Source: Thermogemmatispora onikobensis (GTDB lineage: Bacteria > Chloroflexota > Ktedonobacteria > Ktedonobacterales > Ktedonobacteraceae). From it: DNA of 64,000 bases. Numbering within the stretch: the first letter of the stretch is position 1; every line of letters starts with the position of its first letter. Location: the NCBI RefSeq assembly GCF_001748285.1, contig NZ_BDGT01000023.1, forward strand, positions 22,906-86,905, in the 5' to 3' direction. Under the pieces are notes generated by a model. It saw only the letters and a program-made list of their open reading frames with translations, was not told the DNA's origin and did no database searches. Shown piece by piece: positions 18,145 to 26,900 of the stretch. The position numbers and the translations under genes were made by a program.

Positions 18145-20031
18145 CTATAGGAAGTATCGTTCTTGAGTGCGCATCGCTTCCCATTCATGGCGAGCGGCCT
18201 GGACCTGGGGGCTAGAGCTTACCTCTGCCACGGTTACATCCCACCAGCTTTCATAAGAGGGCACACTCTCATAGCGGTCGCATGGCACATAAATCACCGT
18301 TGTGCGATCCATTGCATGAGCGGTTTCCAGGGCGGCCACCACGTCGGCGGTCTCGCGGCAACGGATCACATAAGCGCCCAGACTGCGAGCGTTCTCTGCC
18401 AGATCAACGGGTAGCGGCACCACCTCGGAGCCGGCCTCATCGCCTGGCAAGCGACCATTGCGGGGGTAGACATAGCGTGTCCCGAAGCCACTCTGACCGA
18501 GCGAGCGGCTCAGTGAGCCGATACTCTTGAAGCCCTGGTTATCGAAGAGCACGATAACCAGCTTATAGCCCTCCTGAATGGAGGTCACAATTTCTCCATT
18601 CATCATCAGATAGGAGCCATCACCGACCAGGACGTAGACCTCCCGTTCGGGAGCAGCCATTTTCGCCCCCAGGCCCCCGGCGATCTCGTAGCCCATGCAG
18701 CTATAGCCGTACTCCAGATGAAACTGCTTCGGATGACGTGTACGCCAGAGCTTATGCAAATCGCCCGGCAAGCTCCCGGCGGCACAGACTACGATCCCAT
18801 CGGGGGAACCATATTCATTAACAGCCCCAATCAGCTCGCCCTGTGAGGGAAGTGGCCCATGACGCAGGCCGTAGATATGTGAGACCTCAGCCTCCCATTC
18901 GCAGTGCAGGGCCTCGGCACATTGTCGGTACTCAGGCGACACCTGATAGCCTGCCAGCAGCGGCAACAGCTCATCGAGCGTCGCGCGGGCATCGCCTATC
19001 AGCGAGAGAGCCGAGTGCTTTGCCGCATCGAACTCCGACACATTGATATTGACGAACCGCACCGCTGGATGACGGAAGGCGGTCTTCGAGGCTGTCGTAA
19101 AGTCGCTATAGCGTGTTCCAATGCCGATAATCAGATCGGCCTCGCGCGCCAGGCGATTCGCCGCGAACGTACCAGTGGCGCCGATCGCTCCGAGATTGAG
19201 GGGGTGATCAAAGCGCAGACTGCCCTTCCCGGCCATCGTCTCGGCTACTGGAATCCCCGTCTCGGTCACCAGGCGTTCCAGCAGAGTCCAGGCTTCAGCA
19301 TAGATCACGCCGCCACCCGCGATAATCAGTGGGCGCTGGCTGGCTCGTATCCAGGCGGCGGCCTCTTCTAGCAGTCGCCGGTCTGGTCGCGGACGGGGAA
19401 TATGCCAGATCCGTTTACGGAAAAAAGCCTCTGGGTACGTATAGGCCTCTGTCTGCACATCCTGGGGCAAAGCCAGGGTCACCGCTCCCGTCTCCGCTGG
19501 ACTCGTCAGCACACGCATTGCTTCAGGCAGGGCGGTCAGCAGCTGTTCCGGGCGCGTGATACGATCCCAGTAGCGGCTCACTGGCTTAAAGCAATCATTG
19601 ACCGAGATATCCTGAGTATGCTCTGACTCCAACTGCTGCAACACTGGAGCCACATTGCGCCGAGCAAAGAAATCTCCGGGCAGCAAGAGCACAGGGAGTC
19701 GGTTAATGGTAGCTGTGGCGGCGCCGGTGACCATATTTGTAGCCCCCGGTCCAATCGAGGAGGTACAGGCAAAGGTCTGCAGGCGATTCTTGACTTTTGC
19801 ATAGGCGATGGCCGTATGGACCATTGCTTGCTCGTTGCGAGCCTGGTAATAACGGAAATCGGGCAGCTCCTGGAGGGCCTGGCCAATGCCCGCTACATTG
19901 CCATGACCGAAGATTCCAAAGCAGCCAGCGAAAAAAGGCAGCTCTACGCCGTCGCGTTCTATATATTGATTGCGTAGGAAAGCAATCAGCGCTTGTGCCA
20001 TTGTCATGCGTCGGCCAATGTGCTCACTCAT
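18145..20031 (-). CDS. iolD: 3D-(3,5/4)-trihydroxycyclohexane-1,2-dione acylhydrolase (ThDP-dependent)
   Basis: Ring-opening enzyme of inositol catabolism, yielding 5-deoxy-glucuronate. At 628 residues it matches IolD length. Visible: N-terminal ThDP PYR domain (LPFFAGCFGIFGHGNVAGIGQAL with the conserved Glu later in RNEQAMVHTAIAYAK), central domain (RPLIIAGGGVIYAEA), and C-terminal PP domain with the GDGSYLMMNGEIVTSIQEGYKLVIVLFDNQGF motif that binds Mg and ThDP. ATG 20031 is preceded by GGAGGAGGGAG. It starts about 107 bases after iolC on the same strand. Confidence 0.92.
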   Translation of the reverse strand: MSEHIGRRMTMAQALIAFLRNQYIERDGVELPFFAGCFGIFGHGNVAGIGQALQELPDFRYYQARNEQAMVHTAIAYAKVKNRLQTFACTSSIGPGATNMVTGAATATINRLPVLLLPGDFFARRNVAPVLQQLESEHTQDISVNDCFKPVSRYWDRITRPEQLLTALPEAMRVLTSPAETGAVTLALPQDVQTEAYTYPEAFFRKRIWHIPRPRPDRRLLEEAAAWIRASQRPLIIAGGGVIYAEAWTLLERLVTETGIPVAETMAGKGSLRFDHPLNLGAIGATGTFAANRLAREADLIIGIGTRYSDFTTASKTAFRHPAVRFVNINVSEFDAAKHSALSLIGDARATLDELLPLLAGYQVSPEYRQCAEALHCEWEAEVSHIYGLRHGPLPSQGELIGAVNEYGSPDGIVVCAAGSLPGDLHKLWRTRHPKQFHLEYGYSCMGYEIAGGLGAKMAAPEREVYVLVGDGSYLMMNGEIVTSIQEGYKLVIVLFDNQGFKSIGSLSRSLGQSGFGTRYVYPRNGRLPGDEAGSEVVPLPVDLAENARSLGAYVIRCRETADVVAALETAHAMDRTTVIYVPCDRYESVPSYESWWDVTVAEVSSSPQVQAARHEWEAMRTQERYFL

Positions 20032-20138
20032 CGTTCTCCCTCCTCCGGGTAGTCGGCTCGCTCACAGTCAACGCGCTCGCTGGAGGGCAAGCAGAGCAAC
20101 ATGGGTAGTCGGCCCCCCGCGTCTCGCAGCAGCCCCTC

Positions 20139-21188
20139 CTAGAGGCCACCGTGTTCCTCGACGAAGGCCCGCACTTCCGCGTAGGTCGGCATAAAATCGG
20201 CGCAGCCATGCCGCGTCACCAGGATGGCCCCGCAGGCGTTTCCCAGACGGGCAGCTCGATACCAATCCCAGCCCTGCAGCAAGCCGTAGAGCAGGCCGGC
20301 AGCGAAGGCGTCCCCAGCGCCCAGAATATTTTGAACGGCTACAGGAAACCCTGGTGCCTCCAGGCAGGACGGCGAACTGTGCCGGTTCTCAGATGACGCC
20401 AGGTGAACCCGCGAGCCGCGAGCGCCTCGCTTCTCCACCAGCGCTCGCGGTCCGCGACGCAGCATCTCCTGGATAGCCTTCTCGACATCGCCGCTCACCC
20501 GGGCATCGGAGATCTGCGAGTGTGCCACCTGCACCTGTCCAGGATCGCGCAGCAGGGCCGCTTTGATCTCATCCTCAGTACCGATCACCAGATCGACCAG
20601 CGGCAGCGTCGAGCGGATCGCGACCCCGAAAGCGCGCTGGTCATGCCACTGGTCAGGGCGATAATCGATATCCAGGACTACCATCACACCCTGCTCGTGT
20701 GCCAGCTCGGCAGCAAAGAGTGTGGCGCTGCGACTCGGCTCCTTGCTCAGTCCGGTACCAGTGATGAGCAAGACGCGGCACTCACTGAGCGGCGTCGCCA
20801 GCACATCGTCGATCGTCAGCTCAATGTCAGCGCAGTGATCGCGATAGTAGGTAAGCGGGAAGCGGTCTGGCGGCTGGATTCCCAGCACCACAGCGCTACT
20901 CCGATACCCTGGCTTGCGCACTATGTAGCGTGTCTCTACGCCCTCACAAGCCAGAAAACGGAGGATAAAATTGCCCACCTGATCATCGCCAACGGCAGTC
21001 AACAGCGCCGAGCGTAATCCCAGTCGCCGGGCCCCCACACAGATGTTCGTAGGGCAACCACCAACATAGGCCGCAAAACTTTTAATTTCCTCAAATGGCG
21101 CCCCGATGTCGTTGGAGTACAGGTCGAGAGAGGAGCGCCCTATAGCAACAAGATCATAAGCACGCTGCCGCTGCTGCTCTGGCTCCAT
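20139..21188 (-). CDS. iolC: 5-dehydro-2-deoxygluconokinase
   Basis: PfkB-family sugar kinase, 349 residues, phosphorylating 5-keto-2-deoxy-gluconate. Seen: AIGRSSLDLYSNDIGAPFEEI and YVGGCPTNICVGARRLGLRSALLTAVGDD near the N-terminus, DIDYRPDQW, and the C-terminal PfkB signature NILGAGDAFAAGLLYGLLQGW with the catalytic Asp. The first motif is characteristic of IolC. ATG 21188 has GGGAGG seven bases before it; an in-frame TTG two codons earlier is too close to that site. It does not carry the C-terminal DUF2090 domain seen in some IolC proteins. Confidence 0.9.
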   Translation of the reverse strand: MEPEQQRQRAYDLVAIGRSSLDLYSNDIGAPFEEIKSFAAYVGGCPTNICVGARRLGLRSALLTAVGDDQVGNFILRFLACEGVETRYIVRKPGYRSSAVVLGIQPPDRFPLTYYRDHCADIELTIDDVLATPLSECRVLLITGTGLSKEPSRSATLFAAELAHEQGVMVVLDIDYRPDQWHDQRAFGVAIRSTLPLVDLVIGTEDEIKAALLRDPGQVQVAHSQISDARVSGDVEKAIQEMLRRGPRALVEKRGARGSRVHLASSENRHSSPSCLEAPGFPVAVQNILGAGDAFAAGLLYGLLQGWDWYRAARLGNACGAILVTRHGCADFMPTYAEVRAFVEEHGGL

Positions 21189-21527
21189 CGACAAGCCTCC
21201 CTCGTAATCTGATCACCTCTGGCCGAATGGACACGCTCACACTTACCGCTCTGGTTTATCCAAATCAGGAGAGCCTGACTCAACCCTGCAGCGCACCCTT
21301 GGGGCCTGACTATCAGCCCCATCCACTGCGTCAGCCCGCCTGGCCCTCTCCTGCCGCCATCGTGCGTCTCAGCACGCTTGCTTGATCTGTCCTGCGGACA
21401 AGCGCTTGTACGACCGAGCCAGGCGAGCAAGGGTAATAGCTCTTGCGCTCTTACCTGCCCACAGTGCTCTGGCCGGATGTGAGCCGGCCCAACGGTCGCC
21501 TGGCCTTCCTCTGCTCTCTCCTTCTGT
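21189..21527. other. Spacer between inositol regulator and iolC
   Basis: About 339 bases. I see the iolC ribosome site but no second copy of the 14-bp palindrome found upstream of the regulator and no clear -35/-10 pair (TTGAGT with a poor -10 is the best). The iol genes may be read through from the regulator promoter. Confidence 0.35.
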
Positions 21528-22619
21528 TCACCTTCCCGTCGCAGGGCGAGAGGTCGGTGGCGGAGCGGTGCTTTCACGCACCACCAGCATCGGGGAAAGG
21601 ACATGATTGCAGCCCTCTTGATCATGGAGCAGATCAAGCAGTACCTGCATCGCCAGACGCCCAAGCTCGATACGAGGTTGACGCACCGTGGTTAAGGGGG
21701 GGCTAATATAGCTGGCCATCTCGATATCGTCGAAGCCGACGACACTCAGCTCAGCAGGGACCGCCAGGCCACGACGGTAGCAGGCCATTAGGATTCCGAT
21801 GGCCATCATATCATTCTGGCAGAAGACGGCAGTCACTCCCGCATCGAGCAGGCGCTGAAGCGCGCGGCGTCCACAAAGAAGATCTTCCTGGGGGGAAGCT
21901 TCTTCTGCCGCTATGATCGTCACCCACTCCTCACGTGGCACCAGACCAGCGCTAGCCAGAGCGGCCTGATAACCTTCCAGCCGTTGGCGGCAGGAACGCG
22001 GGCGGCTATGTGTGCCTAGATAGCCAATGGCGCGATGGCCGAGAGCCAGCAGGTGCGCAACCGCCAGCTGCGCCCCTGCAAAATCATCGACCGCCACCCA
22101 GTGGAGCAGCTCATACTGCGACTCAGCCTGGCTGTTGATCAACACCGTCGGTACGCGAATCTGATCAAGTCGCTGCTTATACTCCCCTGTAATACGCGAA
22201 GAAGCCACCAGGATGCCGTCAACACGCCGGCGATGGAACGTCTCGATCACCTCAATCTCCCGCTCGGGATCGTTATGCGTGGCGCTCAAGAAGACGCTTA
22301 GGCCAGCCGAGCGTGCGACCTCTTCGACCCCGCGCACAACCTCACTCAGGAAGGGATCGGCAATTGAGGTTACCGCCAGGCCAATCGTGCTGGTGCGCCG
22401 TGTTTGCAAGCTTTGGGCGATCGCATTGGGTGTGTAGCCCATCTCCAGCGCCAATTGTTGGATACGCTTCCGCGTCTCTTCGCTGATCAAGGGGCTATCG
22501 CGCAAGGCGCGCGAGACGGTGGTATGGGAGACGCCGGCCACTCGCGCAATATCGGCAATGGAGATTTCACGCGAGCGTTTCGCTCCAGCAACTCGACTTG
22601 TGGCAGATGAGCTGCTCAC
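21528..22619 (-). CDS. LacI-family regulator of the inositol cluster
   Basis: Repressor of about 363 residues with LacI HTH and hinge (ISIADIARVAGVSHTTVSRALRDSPLISEETRKRIQQLALEMGY) and sensor domain (TIGLAVTSIADPFLSEVVRGVEE, VPTVLINSQ, VAVDDFAGAQLAVAHLLALGH, VVGFDDIEMASYISPPLTTVRQP). It heads the iol gene set on the same strand, so inositol or a derivative is the likely effector. The frame is open to an ATG at 22685, but that codon coincides with the predicted transcription start and a palindromic operator; the GTG at 22619, with AGGAG just upstream, is therefore the better start. Confidence 0.88.
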   Translation of the reverse strand: MSSSSATSRVAGAKRSREISIADIARVAGVSHTTVSRALRDSPLISEETRKRIQQLALEMGYTPNAIAQSLQTRRTSTIGLAVTSIADPFLSEVVRGVEEVARSAGLSVFLSATHNDPEREIEVIETFHRRRVDGILVASSRITGEYKQRLDQIRVPTVLINSQAESQYELLHWVAVDDFAGAQLAVAHLLALGHRAIGYLGTHSRPRSCRQRLEGYQAALASAGLVPREEWVTIIAAEEASPQEDLLCGRRALQRLLDAGVTAVFCQNDMMAIGILMACYRRGLAVPAELSVVGFDDIEMASYISPPLTTVRQPRIELGRLAMQVLLDLLHDQEGCNHVLSPMLVVRESTAPPPTSRPATGR

Positions 22620-22670
22620 TCTGCTCCTGTTCCTCCTGCTTCCCGATGCCAGCCGCTCTGGCTTTGGTTT

Positions 22671-22684
22671 TGCACACGTGTGCA
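22671..22684. promoter_or_regulatory. Operator of the inositol LacI regulator
   Basis: TGCACACGTGTGCA is a perfect 14-bp palindrome with a CG centre, placed over the predicted +1 of the regulator's promoter. This fits autorepression by a LacI-family protein. Confidence 0.65.
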
Positions 22685-22689
22685 TTAGC

Positions 22690-22719
22690 AGTATAGTGGA
22701 TGGCCTGGGTTCCTGTCAA
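22690..22719 (-). promoter_or_regulatory. Sigma70-type promoter of the inositol regulator
   Basis: On the minus strand a perfect TTGACA (22719-22714) and TATACT (22695-22690) are 18 bases apart. The start of transcription would be near 22683, inside the palindromic operator. Confidence 0.7.
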
Positions 22720-22821
22720 GGGGGGGTTGCCGCTTTTTTTTGCCGGCAACAGAAGTTTTTGTCTGAGAGTGTGCTATCCTGAATGAATGGGCGAGTTTGT
22801 GCTTACAATCAGGGGGAAACT

Positions 22822-23682
22822 ATGCATGTCTCTAGTGTGGAGGCCAGCGGCATCCTTACACCGCAGCGTGGGGGTTTTTTGGCTGCACCTCCCTATCCGT
22901 TTACGCATGCCTTGTCCGCTTATACAGGCTGCGCCTATGGCCAGACAGCGTGTGGTCAGTATTGTTATGCGCGCTTCTTGCCAAACTGGAAGACTGCTGG
23001 CCTGGGTGTTCCCTGGGGTCTGGCTGTGCAGGTGAAAATTAATGCCCCGCTGCTACTGGAGCAGACACTGGGTCGTATGTCCCCCGAGCGACGGCGCGGT
23101 CTGCGCATTTTTATGAGTACCACCACCGATCCATACCAGCCGCTTGAGCGGCGCTATCAGGTGACACGCCGCTGTCTGGAGGTCTTTGCTTCTTACCCTG
23201 ACCTTGATTTGTTGGTGGTGCAGACGCGCTCACCACTGGCCGAGCGCGACCTCGATCTACTGCACCAGATTCCTTATGCCTGGCTTTCGGTGACGATCGA
23301 GACGGATGATATGGCCTATCTGCGCCAGTTGGGCGGTGGGCCTGCGCTGGAACGCCGCTGGCAGCTGATACGCCAGGCCAGTCGCCTGGGGGTAAAGACG
23401 CAGATTACAATTAGCCCTTGTCTGCGTTTTACTGATGTCGAGACCTTTGGAGGTCGGCTCCTTGAGAGCGGTGCACGTCGTTTGCTGGTGGATACGGTTG
23501 AGGGCGACGGCGCAGGCGGTGAGCGCACGGCACGCACTCCTTTTGCACACCTGGAACCGGCTTGGCAGAACACGCAACCCGCACATGCTCTTTACGCCTA
23601 CCTGCGTCTGCATGGGCCTGGTCGCGGCCTGGCTGTCGGTTGGGGCGCAAGCGGCTTCTGCGGTATCGCTCCCCGCTCCTAG
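22822..23682 (+). CDS. Radical SAM protein, spore-photoproduct-lyase-like family
   Basis: 286 residues. The N-terminus has YTGCAYGQTACGQYCYARF, a radical SAM cluster motif with wider Cys spacing (CX7CX3C) than the canonical CX3CX2C, followed by the aromatic residue and Arg typical of the SPL/Rv2578c-like group. Further family features are FMSTTTDPYQPLERRYQVTRRCLEVF, VQTRSPLAERDLDLL and WLSVTIETDD. Substrate unknown. ATG 22822 with AGGGGG six bases upstream is preferred to the in-frame ATG at 22783. It is divergent from the inositol regulator and precedes the defence-like operon by about 240 bases; no evidence links it to either. Confidence 0.75.
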   Translation: MHVSSVEASGILTPQRGGFLAAPPYPFTHALSAYTGCAYGQTACGQYCYARFLPNWKTAGLGVPWGLAVQVKINAPLLLEQTLGRMSPERRRGLRIFMSTTTDPYQPLERRYQVTRRCLEVFASYPDLDLLVVQTRSPLAERDLDLLHQIPYAWLSVTIETDDMAYLRQLGGGPALERRWQLIRQASRLGVKTQITISPCLRFTDVETFGGRLLESGARRLLVDTVEGDGAGGERTARTPFAHLEPAWQNTQPAHALYAYLRLHGPGRGLAVGWGASGFCGIAPRS

Positions 23683-23772
23683 CCTCCTTCTTTTCACTGC
23701 CGTTGCATACCAGCTGGCAAGGGCCTCGGCTCTTTGAGGCGTGCCTGCGCTGATGGTGTGGAAAATGGATGC

Positions 23773-23802
23773 TTGTTCGCCAGGAGAAAAACATGTTATA
23801 AT
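23773..23802 (+). promoter_or_regulatory. Promoter of the kinase-ATPase operon
   Basis: TTGTTC (23773-23778) and a perfect TATAAT (23797-23802) are 18 bases apart, and TGT before the -10 gives an extended -10. Transcription would start near 23809, leaving a leader of about 117 bases before the GTG start at 23926. Confidence 0.6.
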
Positions 23803-23806
23803 TCGA

Positions 23807-23870
23807 CATCCCTTTTGCAGCTATATGATGGTAATATCTCACTGTAATGAGGGCTATTTCGCAAGGGATG
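23807..23870 (+). promoter_or_regulatory. Leader inverted repeat of the kinase-ATPase operon
   Basis: CATCCCTT (23807-23814), then TTGC, pairs with GCAAGGGATG (23861-23870), giving a 10-bp stem with a TT bulge at the very 5' end of the predicted transcript. It may be an operator, an mRNA-stability structure, or a control element for the operon. Confidence 0.4.
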
Positions 23871-23925
23871 CTATGCGTCGTTACTGTCCCAATCTCTCTT
23901 TGATAAGGAGTAAGGAGGCGCACCT

Positions 23926-26900
23926 GTGGCTGAGTTGATCAGTACGAGCGACTTCGCAAGCGAGGGAGAGCAGCGGGCAGCTGCGGCCTTGCGCCAGGGG
24001 TTGCCCGCCTCGTGGCTGGTGATCTGTAATAAGGTCTTTCCAGCGAAGAATGGGAAATCCTTCGAGATTGATTTTCTAGCAATAGGCCAGCGCTGGATCT
24101 TTGTGATCGATGAGAAGTCCTGGCAGGGTCCCTGGCGGGGCAACGAGGAGTTCTGGACTCGGGCCGATGGGACATCAGAGCGGAGTCCGCTGGCAAAGGT
24201 CGATTACGTGGCTAAGGTGGTGGCCGGCTCCCTGCGAGAAAAAATCCCTTCTCTGAGGGGGAACGAGCACTTTGTGCAGGGCGTTGTCCTCCTCTCTTCG
24301 CCAACTGCTCAGCCGGTGATTCACGATGTGCGGGCTTCGACGGCCCTTTTTAGGCTGGACGAGGTGTGCGAGCGCCTGCAGGAGTTAGATGAACACCAGG
24401 GCAATCCTTTGGTCGGTCAGTTGCATTCGCTGCTGAGAACTACGCTGACGGGCCTGCCCGCGCGCCCCAAGCTTCCACGTCAGATCGGCACTGGGTTTCA
24501 GATTGAGGAGGCAGAACAGGTACGTCCGAAGCTCTACCGCTGCCGCGCGCTCGAGAAGGTTTCTGGGACCAATCGACCTCGCATTGTTATGCTCTATGAG
24601 CTTGATCTCGATCCACTAGAACGTCAGGAGGCGCAGGAATTCTATACGCGCACGTATAAGGCGCTGGAGCAATTACAGCCAACAGGCCTGGTGCCGCGAG
24701 CCGAGACCCCTTTCCCTTGGTCAGATAGGTTTATGGTGGTAGCTATTGTTCCACCCGAGGGTGAGGGCCGTGCGTTGAGCGCTCTGCCGCTGCCGGAGAC
24801 GCGCGAGGAGTTTCTGAAAGACCTGCAAATGGCGGCTATAGCCTTTAAAGGGTTGGCCCAGATCCATGATCAGGGCGTCCTTCATCGCGCGTTAACTCCC
24901 GCTGCGCTCATGGTGCAGTTTCCAAAGGGTCAGCCGCCCCGTGTGCTCTTCACCGACTTTTATGCAGCGCGCGTCAGTGGTATGTCCATTGCAGCGAGGC
25001 TCGATAAGACCGCAGTCGACGATCCCTACGCTGCCGAGGATGTGCTCATCAGCTACGAGTTCGCGACACGGCAGACGGATACCTTTAGCCTGGCGCTGGT
25101 GATGCTTGAGCGCCTCTCCGGTACTCCTATTTCCCTGCTGCGCCCGACAGTCAATGAACCACCATGTCTGCCTGATGACCCCCGCTGGCGGTCTTTCCTT
25201 CCTCCTGAGCCATCGGCAGCCTTGTCAGAGCTTTTCCGCTCAGTCCTGCTGCCTTCGCGGGAGGAGCAGCCCCCCAGCGCTGAGGAGCTGGCTCACCGCC
25301 TGGAAGAGATCCTACGCCAGGCCCAACAGCCCCAGGTCAGTGAGCTTCCTCAGACCCTGGTGAACGGCAAGTTCGTCGTCCACCGCTTGCTCGGCCAGGG
25401 AGCAATGGCCCGTACGTATCTGGTGAGCGAGAAAGACCAGCCAGGACGGGGACAATTGGTGCTGAAACAGTTCTCGCAGCCAACTGAGGCCCATGATCAT
25501 GCAATTCAAGAATACAAAGCTTTAAAAAATATAAAGAGCAAGTATTTTCCGGCCATCCAGGAGCCAGGGGAAGACCCTCATATTGCGATGGAGTATATCC
25601 CTGGCCCGACGCTGCAGCAGCTCGAAGGAGAATTTCCCTGGCCTCTAGAGCGCTGGTGGCCCTTCGCCCAGGACCTGCTGAAGGCCCTGGCGACGCTAGA
25701 GGAATATGGCATTCTTCACCGCGACATCAAACCTGCCAATATTATTCTGCACGAGGTCGATAATCATCCAGTCCTGATCGATTTCGGCTTTGCCATCCGG
25801 CGAGGCGAAGAGCGTAGCCTGGCTGGTACGCCGCTCTATCTGCCGCCCGAGGCGCTGACTGCTGCCAGTCCGCCCGCCGATTGCGATCGCTATGCGGCTG
25901 CTGTCGTGCTTTTTAAGATGTTGACAGGCCAGTTGCCTTTTACCTACAGCACGGAGGGGCAACGTATTCTGCGTCCTGTAGAGGACTTGCCAGGTGCTGA
26001 TGAGCATGTGCAGCGCCTGGCTGCCGTGCTCTTGCGCGCGCTTGATCCCGAGCCCCAGCGGCGACCTGTCAGCGCTCGTCAGTTTCTGGCAGAGTTGGAA
26101 CAGGCCGAGCTGGCGGCAGTAGTGGCGGCAGAGGAGACAACGCCGGTCCTTGAAACTGGTCAGGAACGGGAGGCGCGAGTCAATCCCTGGGTGGAGCAGG
26201 TGCGCGGTCTCTATCGCAAGAGTGCCAGCGGGAACGCCGACAATCGCGGCCTGGACAGCGACTTTGTGCGTCAGACCTACGTAGAGACGGACCTCGATCG
26301 GAAGCTGCTGCCGCTTGTGCTGGCCCGGCGCCCGCTCGCGCTTTTCCTCTCGGGCAATCCTGGCGACGGCAAGACGGCTTTCTTGGAGCAGGTGCGCCAG
26401 AAGCTGGTTGAGCTAGGCGCCAATCCCGTAGCAGAGCGCTCCGATCAAAGCGGCTGGGAGCTGGTCTATCAGGATCATGTCTTCCGTAGTTGCTACGATG
26501 CTTCTGAGGCCCACGGCGGGTTGAGCGCCGATGAGCAGCTTACGCGCCGGCTCCAGGAGTTGGAAGGCTCCGAGCGTCCAGCGGCAGCGCTGACAGTGCT
26601 GGTGGCTATCAATGATGGTCGCCTGGCCGATTATTTTGAGCGCTACGGTGAGCGCTTTAGCTGGTTGAAGAGGCAGCTGAGTCGCTCCCGCCGCAGTGAA
26701 TCGCTGCGAGAGCAAGAGGTCTGGCTGGTCGATTTGAAGCGACGCGCTTTTGTGGCCTTGCCCGGCGAGCAGGCGCGGGAGCGCTCACTCTTCCACCGCG
26801 TGCTGAATAGCCTGGTGGCAAAGGAGCACTGGACGATCTGCCAGTCTTGCACTGCCGAGGCCATCTGTCCGATTTATCAGAATGCACAGATGCTGCATCA

